Below are positions 1-12,475 of a stretch of DNA of 59,662 nucleotides, piece by piece. The DNA comes from CAZMXP01 sp964570285 (GTDB lineage: Bacteria > Planctomycetota > PLA2), in NCBI GenBank assembly GCA_964570285.1, contig CAZMXP010000032.1, forward strand, positions 1 through 59,662. Direction: 5' to 3'. Under the pieces are notes generated by a model that had not been told where the DNA came from, made no database searches, and saw only the letters and a program-made list of their open reading frames with translations. The translations under genes and the position numbers were made by a program. Each line of letters starts with the position of its first letter. The stretch's first letter is position 1.

Positions 1-240
1 GACCGCCGTCCCGAGGATGACGCCGGGCAGCAGGTCGGGCGTGAACTGGATGCGCGAGAAGGTCGCGTCCACCGCCTTCGCGAGCGCATGCGCGAGCAGC
101 GTCTTGCCCACGCCGGGCACGTCCTCGAGCAGGAGATGTCCCTGCGCGAGCAGGCCCGTCATCGCGAGGCGGATGACCTGCGGCTTGCCGAGCAGCACGC
201 CGCCCAGCGTGCGTTCGAGGCGGGCGCAGGCCTCCTCCAT
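1..240 (-). CDS. MoxR-family AAA+ ATPase, N-terminal fragment cut by window edge
   Basis: Reading the minus strand from the ATG at 240 gives 80 residues that run off the window. They contain a Walker A motif (EDVPGVGKT) preceded by GHLLLED and followed by FSRIQFTPDLLPGVILG, which is characteristic of MoxR ATPases. MoxR proteins act as chaperone-like ATPases, usually with VWA-domain partners encoded next to them; any partner here would lie outside the window. The start codon overlaps the yebC stop as TGATG, so the two are probably translated together. The family call is firm, the client unknown. Confidence 0.85.
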   Translation of the reverse strand, partial: MEEACARLERTLGGVLLGKPQVIRLAMTGLLAQGHLLLEDVPGVGKTLLAHALAKAVDATFSRIQFTPDLLPGVILGTAV

Positions 241-989
241 CAGGCCTGCATCTCCCGCAGGACCTCGTCGGGGATGTCGGCGTTCGTGATCGCGGACTGC
301 ACGTCCTCGAGGTCCTCGAGCGACTCGATCAGCAGCACCATCCGGCGCGCGGCGTCGGGGTCGAGCAGCACCTGCGACTTGGGCAGGAAGGTGACGTCGC
401 TGGTCCGGGTCTCGATGCCGGCCTGCGCGAACGACGCCACGAGCGTGCCATAGGCATCCGGAGGCGCCGTGACGGAGTAGGTGTCGCCCTCGCGCACGAC
501 ATCCTCGGCGCCCGCCTCGAGCGCGAGATCAAGCAGGGCCTCCTCGGTCGTCGCCGCGGCCTCCACGGTGAAGAGGGCCTTCTGCTCGAAGTTCCACGCG
601 ACCGACCCGGGCTTCCCGAGCACGCCGCCGCGCTTCTCGAGGGCGCTCCGGATCTCCGGCACGGTGCGGTTCGCGTTGTCGGTCAACGCCTGGATCAGGA
701 TGCCCGCGCCCCCGGGTCCGTAGGCCTCGTAGGTCGCCGGCGCGAACTCCTCCCCCCCGAGCGCGCCCGTGCCGCGCCTGATCGCCCTCTCGACGGTGTC
801 CCTCGGCATGTTGGCGGCGCGCGCGCGCTCCAGCGGGAGGCGCAACGAGAGGTTGTCCTCGGGGTTGCCGCCGCCGGCGCGGGCGGCGGCGATGATCGCC
901 CGCGCGATCTTGCTGAACTCCTTGCCGCGCTTCTTGTCCACCGCCGCCTTGCGGTGCTTGATGTTCGCCCACTTGCTGTGCCCGGCCAT
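240..989 (-). CDS. yebC: YebC/PmpR family regulator
   Basis: The 249-residue protein begins MAGHSKWANIKHRKAAVDKK, the hallmark of the YebC/TACO1 family, and has the usual length. Family members bind DNA as transcriptional regulators or act as translation factors that relieve ribosome stalling on proline-rich stretches; the sequence does not tell which. The acidic C-terminal part (LLIESLEDLEDVQSAITNADIP) is typical. It lies 9 bases downstream of ppdK and its stop overlaps the start of the MoxR gene, so the genes are probably co-transcribed. Confidence 0.95.
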   Translation of the reverse strand: MAGHSKWANIKHRKAAVDKKRGKEFSKIARAIIAAARAGGGNPEDNLSLRLPLERARAANMPRDTVERAIRRGTGALGGEEFAPATYEAYGPGGAGILIQALTDNANRTVPEIRSALEKRGGVLGKPGSVAWNFEQKALFTVEAAATTEEALLDLALEAGAEDVVREGDTYSVTAPPDAYGTLVASFAQAGIETRTSDVTFLPKSQVLLDPDAARRMVLLIESLEDLEDVQSAITNADIPDEVLREMQA

Positions 990-998
990 GGGGCGTGA

Positions 999-3643
<2,645 letters not shown>

Positions 3644-3647
<4 letters not shown>

Positions 3648-4279
3648 CGCTCTCGATCCTTGGTCTGGAGGTAGTGTTCCCGCACGGTCGACGGGGAGTC
3701 GTTCCCGATGGCGAAGTCGTCGAGGAACCACTCCGCCCGCGCCTCGAGGCGGTCGACGTCGAGGCCCTTGCCGATCTGCGCCAGCAGCTCCTCGCGCCAC
3801 TCCGCGGGCAGCGGCATCGTGAGGCCCGCCTTGGCGGGGAGGATGCGCAGCGCCGGGAGGAACTCGTAGAGGAAGGGCTCGCTCTGGCCGTCCGCGAAGA
3901 TGCGCAGCAGCGGGACGCGGCGAAGCACGAGGCGCCCCTCGACCCCGTAGGGGAACCTCAGATCGAGCTGCGCACGCCCGTCCGGCAGCAGGAGGGGGTC
4001 GCCCCGGGACTCGGAGCGCCTGATCCCGCGCACGACGAGGTGGCGCGGACCGAGGACGATCTGTCGCGCCTCCTCCCACTCCGCGCGACTCGAGAACCCG
4101 AGCCTATCGCGGAGACCGTCGCTCAGGCAGTCCCACTCGCGCGCGATTTCGCCCCGTGCGAGCGCTCCCCGGAAGGTCCGGTAGGCCGAGACGGGGTCGG
4201 ACCGATCGTCGACGCGCGGCGGCAGGGCGCAGGCGGCGAGGAAAGGGAGCAGCCAAAGGGCCGACGGCACGGGCGGCAT
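3644..4279 (-). CDS. Putative lipoprotein of unknown function, coupled to ppdK
   Basis: I do not recognise this family. From the ATG at 4279 the protein is 211 residues and starts MPPVPSALWLLPFLAACALP, a short hydrophobic segment ending in a good lipobox (LAAC). It is therefore probably a lipoprotein anchored in the periplasmic leaflet. The mature part is soluble, with no obvious repeats. An in-frame ATG at 4303 would add eight charged residues before the signal and is less likely. The stop overlaps the ppdK start by four bases (ATGA), an odd pairing of an exported protein with a cytoplasmic enzyme. Confidence 0.7.
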
Positions 4280-4303
4280 TCTACGGTCTTCGGCCCTGCG
4301 CAT

Positions 4304-4332
4304 TGACTTGGAAGCCGCAAGTCGAATACTAG
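4304..4332 (+). promoter_or_regulatory. Candidate sigma70-type promoter for the pilus motor operon
   Basis: TTGACT at 4304-4309 is followed 17 bases later by TACTAG (4327-4332), or 15 bases later by AATACT (4325-4330). It lies in the 118-base gap between the divergent lipoprotein and GspE genes, with a leader of about 85 bases before the TTG start. The -35 match is good and the -10 weak, so this is tentative. Confidence 0.4.
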
Positions 4333-4421
4333 GGGGCTGTGCGTGGACCCTTGCGGCAGCAGGCGCCGCGCACCGCAGCCGGGAAGTGAAGGCGGATGAG
4401 CAGGCCTAGGAGAACAGGTAC

Positions 4422-6095
4422 TTGAGCGTGGAACCTCGCAAGCGGCTGGGGGAGATCCTCCTCCAGATGGGAGTCGTGACCCCCGAGAAGATCGAGGACG
4501 CGCTCGTGCACGCCCGGCGCACGGGCACGCGGCTCGGGGAGGCGCTCGTCGACCTCAACATGGCCGCCGAGGAGCAGATCACGCGCGCCCTCTGCCGCCA
4601 GAACAAGCTCCCCTTCGTGGACCTCGCGAAGGTGAAGCTCGGCAAGGACGTGACCGACCTGATGGACCCGAAGGTCGTGGAGGAGTACGACGTCGTCCCG
4701 ATCAAGAAGCAGGGGCGGCAGGTCATCTGCGCGATCCGCGACCCCGCGCAGGTCTTCCACGCCGACGGCCTGCAGTTCGTGCTCAACGCCGAGGTGAAAT
4801 TCGCCCTCGCGACGCCGACCGACCTGACGAACGCCAAGGCGCAGTACTACGGGATCGGGAACAAGGTCGAGCGGAAGGGGCCGGCGGCGCTGGCCGCGGC
4901 GAAGGATCTCGAGGACGACGACGCCCCGATCATCCGGCTTGTCCACCAGGTGCTCGAGGATGCCCTGCGCTCCCGCGCCTCGGACATCCATGTGGAGCCG
5001 ATGGCGGAGCGCGTGCGCGTCCGCTACCGCGTGGACGGGATCTGCTTCGAGGCGAAGTCGCTCCCGAAGGACATCCAGGGGACCGTGATCTCGCGCATCA
5101 AGATCATGGCCAAGATGGACATCGCCGAGAAGCGGAAGCCGCAGGACGGCCGCATCCAGGTCGACCTGATGGGTCGATCCATCGACCTGCGCGTGTCGGC
5201 GTTGCCGGCCACCCACGGCGAGTCGATGGTCATGCGCATCCTCGACCGCGAGGTCGCCCTCGTGAACCTGCAGGCCCTCGGGTTCGCGGCCGACGATTAC
5301 GCGCGCTTCCAGCGCATCATCAAGAAGCCCAACGGGATCTTCCTCGTCACCGGCCCGACGGGCTCGGGGAAGACCACGACGCTCTACGCGGCGCTCCAGG
5401 AACTCAACCGGCCCAACGTCAAGATCATCACCGCCGAGAACCCGATCGAGTACCACCTGAAGGGCATCAACCAGTGCGAGGTGAAGCACGGCATCGGCCT
5501 CGACTTCGCGCGCATCCTGCGCGGGATGCTGCGGCAGGCGCCCAACATCATCCTCGTCGGCGAGATCCGCGACCTCGAGACGGCCGAGATCGCCATCCAG
5601 GCGGCATTGACGGGCCACCTGGTCTTCTCCACGCTCCACACCAACGACGCGCCCTCCGCCCTGACGCGCCTCATCGACCTCGGGGTCAAGCCCTTCCTCG
5701 TCTCGACCGCCGTGCTCGCGGTGATGGCGCAGCGGCTCTTCCGCGTGCTCTGCGCGAACTGCAAGGGCGCGTGGGAGCCGGAGCCCGCCAAGCTGCGCGC
5801 GCTGCGCATCGAGCCGCAGCACATCGAGGGCAAGACGCTCTACAAGGCGGTGGGCTGCAAGGAGTGCCGGCACGACGGGTACCGCGGCCGAAAGGGCATC
5901 TTCGAGATGTTCGAGATGGACGGTCGCATGCGCGACCTGACGTTCCAGGGGGCCTCGACCCTCGACCTTCGTACGCAGGCCCGGGCCTCCTGCGGCATGG
6001 TCACGCTTCGCGAGGACGGCGTGCGCAAGATCCTCGCCGGGGTCACCTCCGTGGACGAGGTACTCCGGGTAACCGGTTCCGCCTTGGAGGTCTGA
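4422..6095 (+). CDS. GspE/PilB-family type II secretion/type IV pilus assembly ATPase (copy 1)
   Basis: This 557-residue hexameric motor ATPase has an N-terminal MshEN/GspE_N domain (about residues 8-150), then the catalytic core. Walker A is GPTGSGKTTTLYAAL at about 311, and LVGEIRDLETAEIAIQAALTG and FSTLHTND (Asp/His boxes) follow. The C-terminal part has the zinc-binding tetracysteine pattern (CANC...CKEC). The TTG start at 4422 is preceded at good distance by AGGAG (4408-4412); a GTG at 4428 is the alternative. It is the first gene of a four-gene motor operon (with pilT, a second GspE and pilC) and powers pilus extension or secretion from the cytoplasmic face. PilB and GspE cannot be told apart from sequence alone. 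Confidence 0.93.
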   Translation: MSVEPRKRLGEILLQMGVVTPEKIEDALVHARRTGTRLGEALVDLNMAAEEQITRALCRQNKLPFVDLAKVKLGKDVTDLMDPKVVEEYDVVPIKKQGRQVICAIRDPAQVFHADGLQFVLNAEVKFALATPTDLTNAKAQYYGIGNKVERKGPAALAAAKDLEDDDAPIIRLVHQVLEDALRSRASDIHVEPMAERVRVRYRVDGICFEAKSLPKDIQGTVISRIKIMAKMDIAEKRKPQDGRIQVDLMGRSIDLRVSALPATHGESMVMRILDREVALVNLQALGFAADDYARFQRIIKKPNGIFLVTGPTGSGKTTTLYAALQELNRPNVKIITAENPIEYHLKGINQCEVKHGIGLDFARILRGMLRQAPNIILVGEIRDLETAEIAIQAALTGHLVFSTLHTNDAPSALTRLIDLGVKPFLVSTAVLAVMAQRLFRVLCANCKGAWEPEPAKLRALRIEPQHIEGKTLYKAVGCKECRHDGYRGRKGIFEMFEMDGRMRDLTFQGASTLDLRTQARASCGMVTLREDGVRKILAGVTSVDEVLRVTGSALEV

Positions 6096-6098
6096 CGA

Positions 6099-7164
<1,066 letters not shown>

Positions 7165-7175
<11 letters not shown>

Positions 7176-8901
7176 TCGCTTCGGCGTCCGCAAGAAGCTG
7201 CTCGGCCAGGTGCTGAAGGAGATGCGGCTGCTCCACGAGGGGCAGGTGCAGGAGGCCCTGCAGGTCCAGAAGCGCGAGGGGGGGCAGATCGGCCAGATCT
7301 TCGTCCGTGCCGGGCACATCACCGAGTCGCAGCTCATGCTGGCGCTCGGGCGGCAGTCGGGCCTCGAGATGGTCGATCTCTCCGCGTTCCAGCCGCAGAA
7401 GGCGGCCATCGAGAAGGTCGACGAGGCGATCGCCCGCCCCTTCCAGTTCGTCCCCCTCTCGTTCGACGGGAAGACCCTCACCGTCGCGATGGCCGACCCG
7501 ATGAACAAGTCCGCGCTGGACGACATCCGGTTCACCGCCAACTGCGACGTGATCGGCGTGGTCGCGGAGTCCTCCCAGATCGCCGCCGCGCTCAACAAGG
7601 CCTACGGCAAGGAAGAGCAGGTGATGGCGTCGATCCTGAAGGAGATCGAGCAGGGGGTCACCGCCTCCTCGGCCCCGGTGCGGCGCAGCGGCGCGGGGGT
7701 GACCGACCTCGCGGACGCCGAGGCGATGGCCAACTCGGCCCCGGTGCGCAAGCTGCTCAACTACATCCTCTACCAGGCGATCCGCGACCGCGCCTCCGAC
7801 ATCCACCTCGAGCCCTTCGAGGACGAATTCAAGATCCGATACCGCGTGGACGGCGTGCTCTACGAACTGGAGGCGCCCCCGCTGCACCTGGCGACGGCGC
7901 TGATCAGCCGCGTGAAGGTCATGAGCGGGCTCGACATCAGCGAGACCCGCATCCCGCAGGACGGCCGCATCGACCTCGCGATCGGCGGCCGTCCGGTCGA
8001 CCTGCGCGTCTCCACCCTCCCGACGATGTTCGGGGAGTCCTGCGTGATGCGCGTGCTCGACCGGTCCGTCGTGAGCCTCGACCTCTACCAGATCGGGCTG
8101 CGGGACAAGGAGGCGGAGCGCATCAAGGAGCTCATCGACCTGCCGCACGGCATCATCCTCGTCACCGGGCCCACCGGATCGGGCAAGACGACGACGCTCT
8201 ACAGCATGCTGAACCACGCCAACGACGTCTCGATGAAGATCATCACCACCGAGGATCCGGTGGAGTACGACCTCGAGGGCATCGTCCAGGTGCAGATCAA
8301 CGAGGAGGTGGGCGTCACCTACTCGGCCTGCCTGCGCTCGATCCTGCGCCAGGATCCGGACATGATCCTCGTCGGCGAGATCCGCGACCGCGATACCGCC
8401 CAGATCGCGATCGAGGCCTCGCTGACCGGGCACGTCGTCTTCTCGACGCTGCACACCAACGACGCGCCGCTCGCGGTCACGCGCCTCGTCGACATCGGGG
8501 TCGAGCCCTTCCTGATCGCCGCCACCCTGGAGGCGGTCGTCGCGCAACGGCTCGTCCGCCGAATCTGCCCGGAGTGCCGGACCACCTACGAACCCGGCGT
8601 CGAGATCCTGCGCGAACTCGACCTCGCCCGCGAGCAGGTGGGCGACCGCAAGTTCGCCTACGGCAAGGGGTGCAAGAACTGCAACGGCACTGGCTACCGC
8701 GGGCGCCTCGCGATCTTCGAGATCATGATCGCGACCAACACGATCAAGGACCTCATCATGGACCGCGCCAGCAACAGCGCCATCCGGGCCACGGCCCGGG
8801 AGGAGGGCATGCAGACCCTGCGCGAGAGCGGCCTGCTCGCGATCTTCGATGGCACGACCACGGTGGAGGAGGTGCTCCGGGAGACGATGCTGAGCATCTG
8901 A
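7165..8901 (+). CDS. GspE/PilB-family type IV pilus/type II secretion ATPase (copy 2)
   Basis: A second assembly-type ATPase of 578 residues starts with GTG at 7165, overlapping the pilT end by 11 bases. The N-terminal MshEN-type domain spans about residues 8-155, Walker A is GPTGSGKTTTLYSML, then LVGEIRDRDTAQIAIEASLTG and FSTLHTND, and the tetracysteine zinc motif CPEC...CKNC is present. It is clearly diverged from copy 1 throughout rather than a recent duplicate. Its position immediately before pilC, the inner-membrane platform, suggests it is the main extension motor, with copy 1 serving another pilus or secretion system; that division of labour is inference. Confidence 0.93.
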
Positions 8902-8927
8902 TCCCGTCCGGGCCGCGGCGGGGAACG

Positions 8928-8963
8928 CCCCGGGCGTAGGCTGGTTCTAGGGGGGGCCCGGGG
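8928..8963 (+). repeat. Inverted repeat downstream of GspE copy 2
   Basis: CCCCGGGC (8928-8935) and GCCCGGGG (8956-8963) form a perfect 8-bp stem with a 20-base loop, 26 bases after the GspE stop. No T-tract follows, so it may be a weak terminator or an mRNA-stabilising structure between the GspE and pilC genes. Confidence 0.4.
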
Positions 8964-9035
8964 GGGTAGGCCGGGAATCCGGTGGCGATTCCAGCCGGGA
9001 CGTTGCGTTTCTTCGGAGAGTTTTGAATCATGTTG

Positions 9036-9063
9036 GGCCGACCGGCCCCGAGGACGGTCGGCC
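9036..9063 (+). repeat. Leader hairpin upstream of pilC
   Basis: GGCCGACCG (9036-9044) and CGGTCGGCC (9055-9063) are perfect 9-bp inverted arms around a 10-base loop, 34 bases before the pilC ATG. With the hairpin at 8928-8963 it makes this 196-base gap the most structured part of the motor operon. It could set pilC expression apart from the ATPases. Confidence 0.5.
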
Positions 9064-9097
9064 GCCAGGGGGGCCCTGGCAGCGAAAGGAGCGATGG

Positions 9098-10231
9098 ATG
9101 GCGAGCAAGAAGGCGCCCGCTGTAGCGACCGCGACCCAGCCCAAATCGGGCGGCTTCACCATCGGCGGCGTCTCGGAGAAGCAGCTCACGCAGTTCACGA
9201 CGCAGCTGAGCACGCTGCAAGACGCGGGCCTCCCGATCGTCTCGTGCCTCAAGATCCTCGAGGGGCAGCTCCCGAAGGGGTACTTCAAGAACGTCCTGCT
9301 CGGCGTGACGGAAGACGTCGAGTCGGGCGCGTCGCTCTCGGAGGCGCTGGCGAAGCACCCCCGGGCCTTCGACGGCCTCTACGTCAACATGGTGCGCGCC
9401 GGGGAAGCGGGCGGCGTGCTCGACGTCATCCTGGCGAGGCTGGCCTCGTTCAAGGAGAAGAGCGAGAAGCTGAAGCGCCGCGTCAAGGGAGCGGCGATGT
9501 ACCCGGTCGCCGTCCTCGTCGTGATCGTGCTGATCCTCCTGTTCATCATGACGACGGTGGTGCCGAAGTTCGAGGAGGTCTTCAAGGGCCTCCCGGGCGG
9601 CGCCGAGGGGTTGCCCGGCATCACGAAGGTGATGATGAGCATCTCGAAGTGGCTCGTCCAGTGGTGGTGGCTCTTCCTGCTGACCATGGTGGGCCTCTTC
9701 TGGGCGATTCCGCGCATCATCGGCATGAGCGCGGGGGGCCGCTATTTCATCGACCAGACCAAGCTGAAGCTCCCGGTCGCCGGGGGCCTCCTGCGCAAGA
9801 TCCTCGTCGCCCGGTTCACCCGGACGTTCGGCACCCTGATCTCGTCGGGCGTGCCGATCCTCGAGGCCCTCGACATCGTCAAGGGGGCCGCGGGAAACGC
9901 GGTCATGGCGAGGGTGATCGGCGAGGTGCACGACGCCATCCGGGAGGGCGAGTCGATTGCCGAGCCGCTGGGCAACCAGAAGATCCGCATCTTCGACGAC
10001 CTCGTCGTGAACATGATCGACGTCGGGGAGAAGACCGGCGAACTGGACAAGATGCTGATCAAGGTCGCGGACAACTACGACGAAGAGGTGGACGTCGCGG
10101 TCAACGGGCTCACGTCGCTGCTCGAGCCGATGCTGATCGTCGTGATGGGCGGCGCCGTGTTCTGCATCGTCCTCGCGCTCTTCCTGCCGCTCCTCTCGAT
10201 CATCGACCAGCTCACGGGCGGCGGGCGCTAA
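9098..10231 (+). CDS. pilC: PilC/GspF inner-membrane platform protein
   Basis: The 377-residue protein has the two-fold GspF layout. A cytoplasmic repeat (about residues 20-140) is followed by a membrane segment (VAVLVVIVLILLFIMTTVV), a second membrane pair near WLVQWWWLFLLTMVGLFW, the second cytoplasmic repeat with FTRTFGTLISSGVPILEALD, and a final membrane helix (MLIVVMGGAVFCIVLALFLP). It forms the rotor-like platform on which the GspE/PilT ATPases work. The ATG at 9098 was chosen over an upstream in-frame TTG (9023) because AAAGGAG at 9085-9091 sits just before it and the longer N-terminus has no family similarity. Confidence 0.93.
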   Translation: MASKKAPAVATATQPKSGGFTIGGVSEKQLTQFTTQLSTLQDAGLPIVSCLKILEGQLPKGYFKNVLLGVTEDVESGASLSEALAKHPRAFDGLYVNMVRAGEAGGVLDVILARLASFKEKSEKLKRRVKGAAMYPVAVLVVIVLILLFIMTTVVPKFEEVFKGLPGGAEGLPGITKVMMSISKWLVQWWWLFLLTMVGLFWAIPRIIGMSAGGRYFIDQTKLKLPVAGGLLRKILVARFTRTFGTLISSGVPILEALDIVKGAAGNAVMARVIGEVHDAIREGESIAEPLGNQKIRIFDDLVVNMIDVGEKTGELDKMLIKVADNYDEEVDVAVNGLTSLLEPMLIVVMGGAVFCIVLALFLPLLSIIDQLTGGGR

Positions 10232-10249
10232 GGGGGGAAGGGCGCGGGC

Positions 10250-11650
10250 GTGTCGCTCCGCCTGCGCATCCTCCTCCTGATCGCGGTCGTCAACGTCGCG
10301 GTGCTGCTGCTCGTCGTCAAGCTGGGGGCAGCCAGCACCGCGGAGGCGTCGCCGGTCGGGACCGCCGCGATCCTCGAGGCGCTGCATCTCGCGCACGCGG
10401 ACCGGCCGGCCGACATCCCGTGGCACGCGGTGCGCTGCCTGGTGCGCCGGCAGCAGGGGGGGCGCGAATTCGAGATCTACGGCGCCGCCGCGGAGCGGGA
10501 GCAGCTGAAGGCGATCTCCGAGCGACTGCAGCGCCGCGCCGAGGAGGGGACGACGGGGTTCGAGCTCGATTCCGATGGCATCTCGGCCGTCCATGCGATG
10601 CCTCGCTCCGGCGCCTGGACCGCCTTCTACGTCGGCTTCAACGAGGAGGCCCGCCGGGAGTCCTTCTCGGCGCTGCGCTCGATCTACCTGCTGCTGGCGG
10701 CGGGGATCCTTGCGCTGATCCTCGGCACCTACCTCGTGCTGGAGTGGCTCGTCCTGCGGCCGCTCGCGCAGCTTGGCGAGGCGGCGCGCGCGGTCGCGGA
10801 GGGACACGTCGCGCCGCCGGTGCCCGCGCCCACGGGCGGCAGCGAGATGGCGAATCTCATCCACGTGTTCAACCAGATGACGCAGGAGGTCCGCGAGTAT
10901 CAGGGACACCTCGAGGCGCGCGTGCTCGACGCGCTGCGCCGCGTCGGGACCGCGGAGAACCGCCTCGTCGTCGCCCAGCGCCTCGCGGCGACCGGCACGC
11001 TCGCGGCCGGTTTCGCCCACGAGATCAACAACCCTCTCGGCGGCATCCTCAACGCGCTGCGAAAGCTGCGTGATGTCGAGCTCAAGCCGGAGAAGCGCGA
11101 GGAATACTTCGAACTCGTCCTCGACGGCATCGACCGCATCCGGACGATCGTCCAGCGCATCCTCCACTTCACGCCGCGCCAGCGGCCGCCGGCCGCGCTC
11201 GATGCCGCCGAGGTGTGCCGGAACGCCGTGGACCTGGCGGCCCACCGGGCCGAGCAGCGGGGCGTCGCGCTGGTCCTCGACGCCGCCGGGCCGGTCGCCG
11301 GGGTCGTGGGGGACGCGCAGGAGCTGACGCAGGCGGTGCTCAACCTGATCCTGAACGCCGTGGACGCGATCCCGGAGGGCCGGGCGGGCACCGTGAAGGT
11401 CGCGGCCCGGCGCGAGGAGCGCCGGGTCGCCCTCGAGGTGAGCGACGACGGCGTGGGCATGGACGAGGAGACGGTCCGGCGCTGCGTCGACCTCTTCTTC
11501 AGCACCAAGCCCGAAGGACAGGGGACGGGCCTCGGGCTCGGGATCGTCCAGCACATCGCCACCGACCACGGCGGCACGCTCGCGATCGACTCGGAGCAGG
11601 GCCACGGCACGACGGTCAGGATCCTGCTGCCCGTAGGCGAGGGCGCCTGA
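10250..11650 (+). CDS. Membrane sensor histidine kinase (NtrB/PilS-like), orphan
   Basis: The 466-residue protein has an N-terminal membrane helix (LRILLLIAVVNVAVLLLVV), a roughly 115-residue extracytoplasmic sensor region, and a second helix (IYLLLAAGILALILGTYLVL). HAMP, HisKA (LAAGFAHEINNPLGG, phospho-acceptor His about residue 257) and a HATPase domain with N, G1 and G2 boxes (NAVDAIPEG, DDGVGM, GTGLGLGI) follow. The HEINNPL H-box is typical of NtrB-type kinases. It starts with GTG 18 bases after pilC, so co-expression with the pilus motor is likely and a PilS-like role is attractive. No response regulator gene is in the window. The sensor domain is not one I recognise. Confidence 0.9.
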   Translation: MSLRLRILLLIAVVNVAVLLLVVKLGAASTAEASPVGTAAILEALHLAHADRPADIPWHAVRCLVRRQQGGREFEIYGAAAEREQLKAISERLQRRAEEGTTGFELDSDGISAVHAMPRSGAWTAFYVGFNEEARRESFSALRSIYLLLAAGILALILGTYLVLEWLVLRPLAQLGEAARAVAEGHVAPPVPAPTGGSEMANLIHVFNQMTQEVREYQGHLEARVLDALRRVGTAENRLVVAQRLAATGTLAAGFAHEINNPLGGILNALRKLRDVELKPEKREEYFELVLDGIDRIRTIVQRILHFTPRQRPPAALDAAEVCRNAVDLAAHRAEQRGVALVLDAAGPVAGVVGDAQELTQAVLNLILNAVDAIPEGRAGTVKVAARREERRVALEVSDDGVGMDEETVRRCVDLFFSTKPEGQGTGLGLGIVQHIATDHGGTLAIDSEQGHGTTVRILLPVGEGA

Positions 11651-11911
11651 CGCGTGCCTGGGCCCCTAGGCGGCAGGCTGGCCGCGACCACCCTCAAGCG
11701 GGGTTTTCCACCCCCCCCAGGCCCCCCCCGCATGGACGACCCCACGGTGCTCCGCATGGGGGTGACCCCCTCGTGACAGGGCCCCGATACCCTCGGTCGC
11801 GCCACCCCGGCACCTTCCGCCGGTTGGGGCTTGAAGGCCTGCGGCGAAACTGCTCCAATACCGGCTTGCCGGTCGGGGCTGGGTGCGTCTCCAGCAGGCC
11901 GGGAGAACGAA
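11651..11911. other. 261-base non-coding gap with several inverted repeats
   Basis: No gene is supported here. It contains runs of C, a GGGGG-TGA-CCCCC hairpin near 11759-11771, and a nested structure close to the next gene (11836-11900, listed separately). On the plus strand TTGAAG (11831-11836) and TCCAAT (11854-11859), 17 bases apart, could be a promoter. Confidence 0.5.
11836..11900 (+). promoter_or_regulatory. Possible structured leader or overlapping promoter before the membrane protein gene
   Basis: GGCCTGC (11836-11842) pairs perfectly with GCAGGCC (11894-11900) and encloses ACCGG-CTTG-CCGGT (11860-11873), a stem closed by a stable CUUG tetraloop. A further CTGG/CCAG pair (11879-11894) competes with the outer stem for one base. 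The structure ends one base before the ribosome-binding site GGGAG. It does not match a riboswitch class I know, and a promoter reading of the same bases is possible. Confidence 0.3.
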
Positions 11912-12448
11912 ATGCGCGATCGTCGGGATCACATCATTGCCGCGATGGCGGCTGCCCTGCTCTTCTGCCTCGGCGTCCTCGTCGGGCAGGGGCGCGAGGT
12001 GCTGCCGGGGGCGCATGCGCAGGGCAAGACCGGGTTCGATCCGGAAGCGCCGGTCGATGCCAAGAGCAGCTCCCCCAACGCCAACGGGACTTCGGGTGTG
12101 ACGATCGGGCTCGACGCGGCAGGCCCGGCGGGCCGGCGCGGCGGCACGACGTCCTACACGGCCACGGATTCCAACAGCAACAACCGCTTCGTTGCCGTCA
12201 CCTCCCCGATCGGCAGCGGCGAGTCGGCGCTCTTCGTGCTGGACTCCAAGAACGACCAGCTCGTGGTCTATCGCTTCCGCCGCGGCCACGGGCTCGAGTT
12301 CCTGGCCGGGCGCAAGATCGACTACGATCTGCGCATCAACCAGTACGAGGACATCTCCAAGTTCACGCGCGACGAGCTGAAGCGCGAGTTCGAGAAGCAG
12401 CTCGCCCGCGCGGCGGCCGAGGCGGCCAAGCAGTCCACGGGCGGATAA
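11912..12448 (+). CDS. Single-pass membrane protein of unknown function
   Basis: I do not recognise this 178-residue protein. The ATG at 11912 is preceded by GGGAG (11901-11905) and opens MRDRRDHIIAAMAAALLFCL, a basic start followed by one hydrophobic helix, so it is a membrane-anchored or secreted protein. A low-complexity Ser/Gly/Asn/Thr stretch follows (residues about 45-85), then a compact region with ESALFVLDSKNDQLVVYRF that reads like one blade of a beta-propeller, and a charged helical C-terminus. An in-frame ATG at 11831 was rejected because it lacks a ribosome site. It lies 27 bases before the HTH membrane protein gene and may form an operon with it. Confidence 0.6.
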   Translation: MRDRRDHIIAAMAAALLFCLGVLVGQGREVLPGAHAQGKTGFDPEAPVDAKSSSPNANGTSGVTIGLDAAGPAGRRGGTTSYTATDSNSNNRFVAVTSPIGSGESALFVLDSKNDQLVVYRFRRGHGLEFLAGRKIDYDLRINQYEDISKFTRDELKREFEKQLARAAAEAAKQSTGG

Positions 12449-12475
12449 CCCCAACGCAGGAGCAGGCAGGAAATC

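Noticed and set aside
3648..4079. N-terminal extension of ppdK by 144 codons
   Set aside because: The extension is Arg/Pro-rich, unrelated to PPDK, and covers the lipoprotein gene in another frame.
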